A DNA stretch of 64,000 bases from Candidatus Eremiobacter antarcticus (GTDB lineage: Bacteria; Vulcanimicrobiota; Vulcanimicrobiia; Eremiobacterales; Eremiobacteraceae). Of the stretch, positions 12,301 through 19,962 are shown piece by piece. A program made the translations under genes and the position numbers. Under the pieces are notes generated by a model. That model saw only the letters and a program-made list of their open reading frames with translations. It searched no databases and was not told the origin of the DNA. How positions within the stretch are numbered: position 1 is the stretch's first letter; each line of letters opens with the position of its first letter. The DNA lies in NCBI GenBank assembly GCA_003244105.1, contig QHBK01000013.1, forward strand, positions 18,393 to 82,392, read 5' to 3'.

Positions 12301-13416
12301 GCCCGGGTTTGTCAGCGTCATGGTGGCGCCGGACATGTCGCTCGACCCGAGCGTTCCGGCGCGCGCCTTGTTCACAAGCGCCTCGTAACGCCGGTGGAAT
12401 TCCGCGAACTCCAACCGGTCGGCGTCGCGGATGACCGGAACGAGCAGCACGCGCGAGCCGTCGCCCTTTTGCAGATCGACGGCCAATCCCAGATGCAAGC
12501 CAGCGGAGACGCGTTCCGGGCCTCCCGCCGAACGGCGGAAAACCGTGCACATGACTGGGAACGTCTTGGCGGCCTGCGCGATGGCGAACGCCAGCAGGTG
12601 AGTGAAGGAGATCTTCTCGCTCCGGCCGGCTTCCTTGAGCGCGGCGTTCAGAGATCGCCGCTGCGCATCGAGCTCGTCCACCGAAATGGTCCGGAAGCTC
12701 GTCGCGGTCGGCACCGTTAAGCTTTGCTCCATATGCCCGACCAGAGAGGCGGCTGCTCCGCGCAGCGGCGTCACCTGCTCTGCCGCAGCGGTCGGCGGGC
12801 GGGGGCCGGTGCTCGCGGCGCCTTGAGAGCCGTCTGTCGCCGCGGCTTTCTTGCCGTCGACGGCCGGCTTGGCAGCGTCCGTGCGCACTGCGCCCCCAGA
12901 GCCGGGAGCGTCGCCTGAAGCCTGCGCACCGCGGGCCGCTCTCCGCCGCGCTATGGGTGATGGGCCGGTATATACCTCGGCGCTTGGGAAGAACACCGCC
13001 CGCTGATGTTCGGCTGGCTGCGCGTTGCCCGCGGCGATTTTGCCTGCGGTCGCGCCCGTCGCCGCAGCGTCCTTTCGTTCTCGCGAGGTCGCGGCAGAGC
13101 CGCTCGCCGGCTTGCCGGCAGCTGTTGGTGCATCGGCGGCTTTGGGGATCGCGCCGACATCCGGCTTGGCCGCAGTGTCGATCTCCGCGAGCGCGGCGCC
13201 CACAGAAACGGTCGCGCCCTCTTGCGAGATGATGCGCGTGAGCTTGCCCGCAGCAGGTGCGGGCACTTCGACATCCACTTTGTCGGTCGTGACATCCACG
13301 AGCGCTTCGCCTGCGGTCACGAAGTCGCCGGGTCGCTTTCGCCAACCGGTTATCGACCCTTCGCTAACCGACTCTCCCATTTCCGGAAGGACGACTCGCA
13401 CTAAGGTTTCTGGCAT
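9355..13416 (-). CDS. kgd: Fused 2-oxoglutarate dehydrogenase, lipoyl-E2-E1 (Kgd/OdhA type)
   Basis: A 1353-residue multifunctional protein combining the E2 and E1 parts of 2-oxoglutarate dehydrogenase, which converts 2-oxoglutarate to succinyl-CoA. Residues 1-78 are a lipoyl domain with the modifiable Lys46 in DVTTDKVDVE. An Ala/Pro-rich linker (about 80-215) contains a short stretch that may be a relic of the subunit-binding domain. Residues 230-455 are the succinyltransferase core, with the motif TSTYDHRVIQG as in mycobacterial Kgd. About 500-1353 is the thiamine-diphosphate E1 part (ITRYRTHGINAANLDPL, AHRGRLAVI). ATG 13416 matches usual E2 starts (MPETLVRVVLPEMGES); a GTG at 13440 is an alternative. 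lpd follows directly. Actinobacterial homologues lack the lipoyl domain; here it is present. Confidence 0.93.
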   Translation of the reverse strand: MPETLVRVVLPEMGESVSEGSITGWRKRPGDFVTAGEALVDVTTDKVDVEVPAPAAGKLTRIISQEGATVSVGAALAEIDTAAKPDVGAIPKAADAPTAAGKPASGSAATSRERKDAAATGATAGKIAAGNAQPAEHQRAVFFPSAEVYTGPSPIARRRAARGAQASGDAPGSGGAVRTDAAKPAVDGKKAAATDGSQGAASTGPRPPTAAAEQVTPLRGAAASLVGHMEQSLTVPTATSFRTISVDELDAQRRSLNAALKEAGRSEKISFTHLLAFAIAQAAKTFPVMCTVFRRSAGGPERVSAGLHLGLAVDLQKGDGSRVLLVPVIRDADRLEFAEFHRRYEALVNKARAGTLGSSDMSGATMTLTNPGGIGTVASVPRLMSGQGTIVAAGAIGYPPGLGTASEDALRSMGVSKVMTLTSTYDHRVIQGAESGEFLRRIEQLIGGADDFYGSVFASLGLKPTQAPPVGRRFEQRADTSAAQASAGSIGDITRAAAAAMALITRYRTHGINAANLDPLSDRPSPDPALDPATLSLDEGTMAQLPANALRVYAPGSTLREVVAQLKDTYCSTIAYEVEHMSNHEQRSWLRQQIESNAQRRSFSRERKLELLERLTRVESFERYLRKAFLGQKTFSIEGLDAMVPMLEEMLVMLAEDGTFDVRIGMAHRGRLAVITHVVDRPYEEILFEFEQAQLRGLIHREGDVTGDVKYHQGATGTYTTPSGQRVTVVLANNPSHLEAVDSVVEGQTRALQTDRKTPIAGLDPSKAAAILIHGDAAFNGQGTVAEVFNLQSLAGYTTGGTLHLIANNQLGFTTLPKAGRSTRYASDLAKGFDVPIVHVNADDLEACIAAVDLAVAYRRRFHRDALIDLVGYRRFGHNEADEPAYTQPLMYARIADHPTARELFARRLIEEGTVSEAEVKESEERATSRVAQAHESVKAHGTQWQMPETPQPAELPAATAVNTRVPADMLRRLNQHLTRVPDGFAVHPKLLRQFERRKDALDRQGEIDWGLGEALAFASLLDEGVPIRLTGQDTERGTFSHRHLVLHDVNTGATWTPLQHLADAHASFEIYNSPLSEYACMGFEYGYSATAPEALVLWEAQFGDFNNGGQIIIDQFIAAGRAKWDERSRLTLLLPHGYEGAGPEHSSARLERFLQLAAEGNFRVANCTTPGQYFHLLRDQAKASKARPLVIMTPKSLLRLRAAGSAIGDLTDAVFVPVLDDPSLVDRQRISRLNLCSGKIYYDLTANPKRSAAADLAIARVELLEPFPFDDVLSLVASYPNVRSVTWVQEEPKNMGARAFVSRRLRERLIPKGIAFGYVGRPDRASPSEGYPGAHAAEQERIVREALGLEAT

Positions 13417-13500
13417 ACGTTCGCTGTTTCGCTTCAGCACCTGGCGCGCACCGCCCTGGCTGCTCGTGCCTTCAAGCCGCGCTGCGTCTGCCGCGCGATG

Positions 13501-14271
13501 CTATCGCACGTACGAGCCGCCGTTGAGATCGATGGTCGCCCCGTTCGCGTACGCAGCCAGCGGCGAAGCGAGAAACGTGATGACGTTTGCGATGTCTTGC
13601 GGATCGCCGACGCGCCCCAAGGGTATTTCCGCTTCGATTTGCGTGCGCCGGGCCGGAATCGACAGATCAGCTGCGGCCATGTCGGTGTCGACCCAGCCGG
13701 GGGCGACGGCGACCGCCGTGATTCCGTCTTTGGCGCAGGCGCGAGCGATCGACTTCGTGAGGTTGATCAGCGCAGCTTTGCTGGCGCCGTAGTCCGCGAA
13801 GGTAAGTTCTCCTCGATGCCCTGCGCGCGAAGCGACGTTGATGATCCGCCCGCCGCGACCTTGACGCCGCATGCGCTGCATCGCAAGCCAGGCGATGTTG
13901 GCGGCGCCGAACAGATTGGCATCGAAGGTACGTTGCCAGCCGCGCCGCCACGACGCGTAGTCGTCGCCTTCGAACGGGTTCTCCGCGAAGACGGCTGCGT
14001 TGTTGACGACGATGTTGATGCCGCCGAAACGGTCGATGCACTGTTCGACAATGCCCGGCAATGATTCCGCATCGCCAAGATCGCAGCGCGCGAAGGCTGC
14101 CCGCTCGCCCAGTTGCGCAGCCAGGGTCGACGCCCGCTCCGCACGCGAGAAGAAGGTGAAGAACACGGACGCTCCGGCTTCGTGCAGATTGCGGACTGCC
14201 GCCGCGCCGATTCCGCTCGATCCGCCGGTCACGAGCGCGACTGCGCCGCTCAGGTCGATGTTCACGCTCAC
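13501..14271 (-). CDS. SDR family oxidoreductase
   Basis: A 256-residue short-chain dehydrogenase/reductase, similar in layout to 3-oxoacyl-ACP reductases (FabG). The cofactor motif VTGGSSGIGAA is at the N-terminus, NNAAV follows, the catalytic Ser lies in INVASRAG, and the YGASK pair supplies the catalytic Tyr and Lys. PGWVDTDM follows as usual. The ending NGATIDLNGGSYVR is typical of the FabG-like subgroup. The GTG start overlaps the stop of the serine hydrolase gene in a GTGA arrangement, so the two are translationally coupled. The substrate is unknown; the position within the kgd operon does not identify it. Confidence 0.9.
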   Translation of the reverse strand: MSVNIDLSGAVALVTGGSSGIGAAAVRNLHEAGASVFFTFFSRAERASTLAAQLGERAAFARCDLGDAESLPGIVEQCIDRFGGINIVVNNAAVFAENPFEGDDYASWRRGWQRTFDANLFGAANIAWLAMQRMRRQGRGGRIINVASRAGHRGELTFADYGASKAALINLTKSIARACAKDGITAVAVAPGWVDTDMAAADLSIPARRTQIEAEIPLGRVGDPQDIANVITFLASPLAAYANGATIDLNGGSYVR

Positions 14272-15089
14272 AGCGTGGCTCGCACGGTGCGCATCCAGCG
14301 CGTCATGGCGGCGTTGGAAGCCTCTGCGGCATTTGCGGTCGTATCCGGCTCGAACTCCGTGTACAAGACGATTACAGAACGCCGTCCCTCGGGAGTGACG
14401 AGTATCCCGGCATCGTGGCTGAGGTCCGACGTCTCGCCGGTCTTGTGCATGAACCGGTCCCCCGGCGCAAGGCCCGGCCCGAGTTTCCGGTTCTCTTTAC
14501 AGCGGTTCAGGATCGCGCGTTGCTGCGCAGCCCCCACAATCCGATCGTCGGCGATCAGCGCCAGCAGCCTGCCGATTTCCGCAGGCGGCAGCCGATTGCG
14601 CCCCGTCATCTCCGGATCTTCGATCAACGGCTCAGAGCCGGACAACTTTCGCCCGAGCACAAACGTGGGCAGACCGAGCTCGTGCATGTAGTCCGTCACC
14701 CGCTCCCGACGCAGGACGTCCATGAGCTGGTTGGTCGCGACGTTGTCGGACAGCGTGATCATCAATTCGACCAGTTCGCGGGCCGTGGCAAGGTAGCCGG
14801 TCACAAGCGGCGTCGGCTGATCCGTCGTCGTCTGGTTGGACTCGGTGATGACGACATGCGCATCCGGTGACAAGACTCCGGCGTCGTACTGGCGGTACGC
14901 TTCAGCCATGATCGGCACTTTGATGACGCTGGCCGGATAGACGTTCTCGTCCGATCGCCATTGCCCGAAGCGCCCACGGTCGAGGTCGCACACGTACGCG
15001 TAGGCGGTTTCCCGGATACCCGCGTCGGTCAGGGCGTCGACGATGCCCGCGGTGATGGCCTCGTCCGCGGTCGCCGTCAACGCTCTCAT
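14268..15089 (-). CDS. Serine hydrolase, class A beta-lactamase-like
   Basis: A 273-residue protein of the penicillin-binding-protein/class A beta-lactamase fold. The nucleophile motif SVIK is at 54-57, SDN at 114-116 and HKTG at about 234. The glutamate region that gives real class A enzymes their deacylation step (ExxLN) is not obvious, so it may not be an antibiotic-hydrolysing enzyme. There is no signal peptide from this start, which is odd for the family. ATG 15089 overlaps the upstream stop (ATGA); a start at 15125 would overlap far more. It lies between a secreted protein and an SDR gene. Which substrate it cleaves is not known. Confidence 0.82.
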   Translation of the reverse strand: MRALTATADEAITAGIVDALTDAGIRETAYAYVCDLDRGRFGQWRSDENVYPASVIKVPIMAEAYRQYDAGVLSPDAHVVITESNQTTTDQPTPLVTGYLATARELVELMITLSDNVATNQLMDVLRRERVTDYMHELGLPTFVLGRKLSGSEPLIEDPEMTGRNRLPPAEIGRLLALIADDRIVGAAQQRAILNRCKENRKLGPGLAPGDRFMHKTGETSDLSHDAGILVTPEGRRSVIVLYTEFEPDTTANAAEASNAAMTRWMRTVRATL

Positions 15090-16042
15090 CGCTGAGCCTT
15101 GGCCGGCGCGTTTTGGAGCGCCCAAGGCGTCGCGTCGTACGTCTCGTCAATAGAGAGACCCAAGTGCGCCCCCAATATCGCGGTGTTCCACTGCGTGCTG
15201 CCGGTGTAATGCTGATGTTGGGGCACGCCGCTGGTCGCGTCGAATTCGGCGATGCCTTTGAACGCCATCGTGGCCGTCTTGAAACCGCGCGCTTGCAGGT
15301 CCTTGACGACATCCATGCGGCCTGTGGCTTGAACGTCGAGCACGGCGATGCGATGGTCTCCACGCTGTTCGACGCGCACGAGCCGATCGACGTACGTGAC
15401 TTCGCCTGCGGCCAATTCCCGTTCCAAGCGCGATCGGCGGCTGAAGGTCCACGAGTCACCCACCTTGATCGGCCCCGCGGGGAACTCGGCGAGCGCCGCA
15501 TCGCCAGGGTCTTCGTACAGCTGCGCCTGCCCGTCCTTGGCAGCCGCGCAGGTCACATAGGCCGCAGCGGCGGCTTGCGTTGAGGTCGCCGCTGGGGACG
15601 GGCTTGCGCCGGCCTCTTCATCTTGTGAGCCGCAAGAAAAGCCCACAGGACTGAAGCGGCTCGCGGCTTGGGCGGGCACGAGCTCCCGATGCGAGCGCTT
15701 CTTGACGGAAGCGTCTTTGGGGTGTTCGCCCCCGTAGCGCCTGAGGATGACCTCGGCGACGTAGACACCGTCACCGTTCGAACGCGCGTCCAACGTTCGG
15801 TTCCGCTGCTCGAGGATCGTCACCGGATCCGCTCGCGAGCCCGCCAAGCGTCGCAAGACTCCGTTCATCTGATACGAGACCGTGCGCGACGCGTTCGATT
15901 GCGCGACGTACTGCTGACTTGGGGCAGGCAGTCGCCACGCCAATGTGACGTCCTGCGACGGAACGATTGCAACGGCCAGCAGCGCAAGCGGGAGCACGGA
16001 GACCCGCCAGGTTTGGCCAAAGGTAGATGAGACGTGCGGCAT
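15086..16042 (-). CDS. Secreted protein, hypothetical
   Basis: A 318-residue exported protein of unknown function. The N-terminus has a hydrophobic stretch (VLPLALLAVAIVP) suited to a signal peptide. A low-complexity Ala/Ser/Pro segment at about 140-165 divides two parts. The C-terminal part contains IKVGDSWTF and TYVDRLVRVEQRGDHRIAVLDV, a pattern also seen in the minus-strand secreted protein at 18348-19154 ([10 protein letters not shown]), so the two may be distant relatives. It is first in the operon that leads to kgd, and its stop is fused to the next start (ATGA). Its 5' end overlaps the start proposed for the divergent gene at 16034, so one of the two starts is probably further in. Confidence 0.68.
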   Translation of the reverse strand: MPHVSSTFGQTWRVSVLPLALLAVAIVPSQDVTLAWRLPAPSQQYVAQSNASRTVSYQMNGVLRRLAGSRADPVTILEQRNRTLDARSNGDGVYVAEVILRRYGGEHPKDASVKKRSHRELVPAQAASRFSPVGFSCGSQDEEAGASPSPAATSTQAAAAAYVTCAAAKDGQAQLYEDPGDAALAEFPAGPIKVGDSWTFSRRSRLERELAAGEVTYVDRLVRVEQRGDHRIAVLDVQATGRMDVVKDLQARGFKTATMAFKGIAEFDATSGVPQHQHYTGSTQWNTAILGAHLGLSIDETYDATPWALQNAPAKAQR

Positions 16043-18325
16043 CTGAAACGCGATTCGACGGCGCAGCGAGTCTTGTCATTCCAAATCGTGCTGTTCGTAT
16101 CGGCTTTGAGCGCTGGGGCGCTTCCCTTGAGTTGGCCAGAGCGTGCGGTTTGTGCGTCATTGCCATCCCCAGCCACGACGCAAACATTTCCACAGCCCGC
16201 CGCCTGGCCGGTGATAACGCGCGCAGGGCTGATCAGCCGGGACCCGTTGGGACCCGGAGTGCAGTACGAGCGTTGGACGCTGGCGACGACCGCAGGGCCG
16301 CTCGCACTGTCGATTGCCACGATCGACTTGCGCAACCCGTACGTGTCGTTCAAGGTCGCGACCCAAGGCGACCGCGTCATGGGCCGCGGCGAGAAACTAT
16401 CGTCCATGGCTGACCGGGTGCAAGCAGAGCTCGGCATCAACGCGGACTACTTCGACATCAACGAGACCGGCGCGCCGCTCAACGCGGTGGTCGAGGAAGG
16501 CACCCTCGTGCACAATGCCGATGCGGCCGCAGCGGTCGCGATCGATCGCAACAACAACGTGGTCTTTGGCCCGCTCCGCACGAGCGTCGAAGTCGTCGCC
16601 GCGAACGGCGCGGTGCGCTCGATCTCGTCGCTGAACGAATGGTCGGCTGCCACGCCGCTCACGGTTTTGAACGATCAGCTGGGTTCGACGCACGGTCTCG
16701 GCGGCGCGGAGGTCATCGTGGGTCCCGGCGATGCATCCGGCGCATTCACGGTGCGCAGCGTTGTCGGCGGGCTGTCGGACCTGCTGCCCTTGCGCGCTGG
16801 CGAACTGGCATTGGCAGGACATGGAGAGGAAGCTCAAGCGCTGCTTCGCGATTTTGCGGTGGGCGACACGGTAGCCGTGACGTTCAACGTGCGATCGGCG
16901 CTGAACGACGTCTTCAATGCGGTGGGCGGCGGGCCGCTGCTCATGCAGGACGGCAAGACCGTCAACGATGCGAACGCTCCCTCGGCCGACGAGACGAACG
17001 TGCGCAATCCCGTGACCGCGGCAGGCGTATCGGCCGACGGCAATCGCCTCTGGCTGGTCGTCGTCGACGGGCGCGCCCCCGGCTACTCCGTCGGTCTGAC
17101 CCGCCCGCAACTCGCCTCGCTGCTGCAAGCGCTCGGCGCGCGCGACGGGATCGCGTTCGACAGCGGCGGCTCTTCGGAAATGGTCGTGCGCGATGAGGGC
17201 GAGCTCAGCGTACGCGTCGCCGGCTCACCGTCCGATGGCAGAGAACGAGCCGTGGCGGACGGATTGTTCGTCGTCAACTCCGCGCCGCCAAGCGAGGCGA
17301 GCCGCCTCATCCTGAGGGCAGACTATGGCGCGGTGCTGATCGGCAGCCATCTCACATTGCGCGCGCGCGCGATTGATGCGCATGACCAGCCGGTCGACAT
17401 CAGCGCCGATCCTGTTGAATTTCACGTCTCGCCGGAACGGGCCGGCTCAGTTGACCGAAGCCGCGCGTTCTCGGCGCAATCGCCCGGCATGGTTTCGATC
17501 TCGGTTGAAGGGGCAGGCGCTCGCGGCCTGCTGCAGGTGGATGTCGTGCCCTCCGTCGACACGCTTGCGATCGGCGGCTGGCAGGATCCCGTGCCGGCGG
17601 GCGGCCGCAGAACGCTCACCGTGCGCGCGTTTTCCGGCGGCCTGGAAGCAGCAGTCGATTCGAGCGCCATTCGCTGGAGCTCGCGGGGCCAGGGAGGCCG
17701 AGTGTTCAGCGACGGAACGTTTACCGCCGGCGCGGGCGCGGCTAAAACAGTGGTGTCAGCGCGGGTCGGAGAGAGACAAGTTTTCGCGACGGTTCTTTCC
17801 GGCGAGCATGAAACTCAACTCGCGGCTCAGCTCGGTTCGGGCAGCGGCCCTCGGCAATGGCATTTCCTAGGGCGACCGGCAAGCCTGCCTGGGAGCGTCG
17901 ACAATGTCAGCGCACCGGACGCATCGCAGGCCTTGCGCTTGTCCTACGATTTTTCAGGCTCAGCCGGCGTGCGAGCCGCCTATGCTGAGTCCAAGTGGAC
18001 GCTGTGCGGACAGCCGCTCGGGGTCGCGATCGATGTCTACGGCGACAGCAACGGTGAGTGGCTGCGCGGCGGTTATCGCAATGCCGATGGCAACAACGAG
18101 AGCGTCACGATCGCGCGGCACATTGACTGGCAGGGGTGGAGAAGGTTGCGCGTGCCGATCCCCAAGCAGGCCGCCTGGCCCATCGTTTGGACGCGCTTGT
18201 ATGTCGTCGAGCGCTCGGGAACGGCTTCCGAACGCGGTTCCATCTGGCTGCGCAACTTCACCGCATTCTATCCCGGTCCGGCGCAAGGCGACCCATGCGG
18301 TGCTCCGGCGCGCACGCCGATGTAG
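16034..18325 (+). CDS. Exported phosphodiester glycosidase (NAGPA domain) protein
   Basis: A 763-residue exported protein. After a hydrophobic signal segment (FQIVLFVSALSAGALPL), residues of about 75-410 match the phosphodiester glycosidase (NAGPA) fold: GINADYFDINETGAPL, VGGGPLLMQDGK, and RNPVTAAGVSADGN followed by GIAFDSGGSSEMVV. Family members cleave GlcNAc phosphodiesters, as in the mammalian uncovering enzyme and bacterial wall polymer enzymes. The remaining 350 residues are beta-rich: Ig-like repeats and a final jelly-roll-like region, possibly glycan binding. The GTG at 16034 overlaps the divergent gene by nine bases; TTG or GTG codons about 35-50 bases later are alternatives. The true substrate is unknown. 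Confidence 0.85.
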   Translation: MRHLKRDSTAQRVLSFQIVLFVSALSAGALPLSWPERAVCASLPSPATTQTFPQPAAWPVITRAGLISRDPLGPGVQYERWTLATTAGPLALSIATIDLRNPYVSFKVATQGDRVMGRGEKLSSMADRVQAELGINADYFDINETGAPLNAVVEEGTLVHNADAAAAVAIDRNNNVVFGPLRTSVEVVAANGAVRSISSLNEWSAATPLTVLNDQLGSTHGLGGAEVIVGPGDASGAFTVRSVVGGLSDLLPLRAGELALAGHGEEAQALLRDFAVGDTVAVTFNVRSALNDVFNAVGGGPLLMQDGKTVNDANAPSADETNVRNPVTAAGVSADGNRLWLVVVDGRAPGYSVGLTRPQLASLLQALGARDGIAFDSGGSSEMVVRDEGELSVRVAGSPSDGRERAVADGLFVVNSAPPSEASRLILRADYGAVLIGSHLTLRARAIDAHDQPVDISADPVEFHVSPERAGSVDRSRAFSAQSPGMVSISVEGAGARGLLQVDVVPSVDTLAIGGWQDPVPAGGRRTLTVRAFSGGLEAAVDSSAIRWSSRGQGGRVFSDGTFTAGAGAAKTVVSARVGERQVFATVLSGEHETQLAAQLGSGSGPRQWHFLGRPASLPGSVDNVSAPDASQALRLSYDFSGSAGVRAAYAESKWTLCGQPLGVAIDVYGDSNGEWLRGGYRNADGNNESVTIARHIDWQGWRRLRVPIPKQAAWPIVWTRLYVVERSGTASERGSIWLRNFTAFYPGPAQGDPCGAPARTPM

Positions 18326-18347
18326 ATAATCCTTTCCGACCGGGCCG

Positions 18348-19154
18348 TCAGGGCGAGGGCTGACGCAGCAGTCGAGTGTCCACTGCGACCTCGAGCTTTT
18401 CCTCAAATCCGATCGTCTCGGCGCCGTCAGGTTTCAACAGCCGGTTGTCGATCGCGTAGCGCTCGCGCGTTATCAGCTTCGATGATGGATCGTACCAGGC
18501 GAAGCCATCGATGCTCATAGAGCCGGGCAGCAGCTTGGGAAGTTTGTATTCGACGCCCGTGATAGCGCCGCCGCCGTGGACTCGGATCTTGAGAAGCTTT
18601 CCCGCCGAGACCAGCGTGTGCGTGAGAGTCGCTTCGCCGCTTCCGAGCGTCGTGAGCACGGTTTCGCGAGTCGTCCAAGAGTGGCCGATGGGCAGCGGCT
18701 CCGGCGGCAGTTGAACCATCGCCGCTTCCTGCAGACTGTAGCTTCGACCGGCGGCGCGGGTGTTGCCGGCGTCGATCATCATGCTGAAAGGCGACTGCAC
18801 GGTCGTCCTGAGGTTGCGTGGAATGTCGAGCGTCTCAAGCGACGCGCTGCCGTGCAGGCTGGCTTGATGCGCCGTCGCTGCAACGACGACCGCGCGCGCT
18901 TGCGTCGTCGTGCGGTGCTCTTCGTCGATCACGATGCCCGAGCGGCGGAAGTCTTCGAGCCGCCGTTTGGGAAGCTTCCACTCGACCCGGTCATCCTCTA
19001 CGGTTGTCTCCGTGATGCGGTCGCCGCGGCTCAGGACGAGCGTCAGCGAGTATCGCAGCGGCGCGCTCGAAGCCGCCGGCTTCTCAAACCCAACGGCCAG
19101 GGCAGACGCCAACAAGACGAGCGCTGCAGCGCAGCAGAGGCGGTTGCCGTTCAT
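18348..19154 (-). CDS. Secreted protein, hypothetical
   Basis: A 268-residue exported protein of unknown function. The signal peptide is [22 protein letters not shown]. The mature part is beta-rich with alternating hydrophobic residues; it contains [14 protein letters not shown], which resembles the IKVGDSWTFSRR stretch of the secreted protein at 15086-16042. The longer frame upstream of ATG 19154 runs antisense to the SEC-C gene and was rejected in favour of this Met, which opens directly with a signal peptide. It converges on the NAGPA gene with 22 bases between stops. Proteins of this sort are often found in periplasm or on the surface, but no role can be given. Confidence 0.68.
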   Translation of the reverse strand: MNGNRLCCAAALVLLASALAVGFEKPAASSAPLRYSLTLVLSRGDRITETTVEDDRVEWKLPKRRLEDFRRSGIVIDEEHRTTTQARAVVVAATAHQASLHGSASLETLDIPRNLRTTVQSPFSMMIDAGNTRAAGRSYSLQEAAMVQLPPEPLPIGHSWTTRETVLTTLGSGEATLTHTLVSAGKLLKIRVHGGGAITGVEYKLPKLLPGSMSIDGFAWYDPSSKLITRERYAIDNRLLKPDGAETIGFEEKLEVAVDTRLLRQPSP

Positions 19155-19214
19155 GGAATAGCTATCGGCGCACGCAGCGGAAGATTCTCCGGCGGCGAGC
19201 CGAAAGCACGTCGG

Positions 19215-19958
19215 ATGAGCAAAGCGGGAAGAAACGACCCGTGCCCTTGCGGCAGCGGCAAAAAGTACAAGCGCTGCTGTCTCGGAAAAGAGACTGCGCG
19301 TGAAGCCTTGCGTAAAGAAATCGCGTCGACCGGTGTGCCGCTGCTCCGCCGGCTCGCCGCCTACGCTGCCGATCGCGCGGGAGTGGCGCCGGAAAAAATC
19401 GCTGCACAGCGCTTCCCCTTTTGGCGCCCGCTGTTGAGCAAAGCGCAAACCTCGCGGCTGCTCGACTATCTCGTCTTCGATCATCACCCCGCGGGGCACA
19501 GCCGCCCAGCGGCGGCCCAGTTCCGCATCGACCAAAGCACGACGCTCCCGCCGGCTTGGCACGAACTGTTGCAGCGCTGGGAAGGCACGCCAACGGGCTT
19601 GTATGAGTTGGAGTCGTGGTCCGGGGAGTTCGCGCGTTGCCGCGACGCGCTCGGCGACGCCGGCTCGATCGAGGTCGTGCCGCTGGAACGCAGCAGCCCG
19701 CGCGTCTCCAACCACATGGCCATCGCACTGCGTCCTCTTCCTTTGAATTCGGGCTTTATGCATCCGGCAGCGCTAACGGTGTTCGAAGGGCGTGCTGTGG
19801 GAGAGATCGCGGATGCGGTGCGCTCCCGTCATCATGCCTTCGTGCGCTCCACGCGGATCGTGAGTTTGGCCGACTTTCTAGCGCTCGCGCCGACGGTGTT
19901 GGACGAAGAAGCGGCAGTCTCGCCTTTGGGATCGCGCATCGTGCTGCCGGGCAGCTGA
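19215..19958 (+). CDS. SEC-C motif protein
   Basis: A 247-residue cytosolic protein that begins with a SEC-C zinc-binding motif, [18 protein letters not shown], here at the N-terminus rather than at the C-terminus as in SecA. The rest is not recognised; it contains a segment [14 protein letters not shown] and a C-terminal part with [28 protein letters not shown] motifs bind zinc and often mediate ribosome or partner contact. The ATG at 19215 is the first Met in front of the motif. Four bases separate its stop from the next start codon, so it may be cotranscribed with the gamma-glutamyltransferase-like gene. Confidence 0.8.
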   Translation: MSKAGRNDPCPCGSGKKYKRCCLGKETAREALRKEIASTGVPLLRRLAAYAADRAGVAPEKIAAQRFPFWRPLLSKAQTSRLLDYLVFDHHPAGHSRPAAAQFRIDQSTTLPPAWHELLQRWEGTPTGLYELESWSGEFARCRDALGDAGSIEVVPLERSSPRVSNHMAIALRPLPLNSGFMHPAALTVFEGRAVGEIADAVRSRHHAFVRSTRIVSLADFLALAPTVLDEEAAVSPLGSRIVLPGS

Positions 19959-19962
19959 CGGA

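Noticed and set aside
19155..19763. Extension of the minus-strand secreted protein frame upstream
   Set aside because: It runs antisense through the SEC-C gene and places the signal peptide in the middle of the protein.
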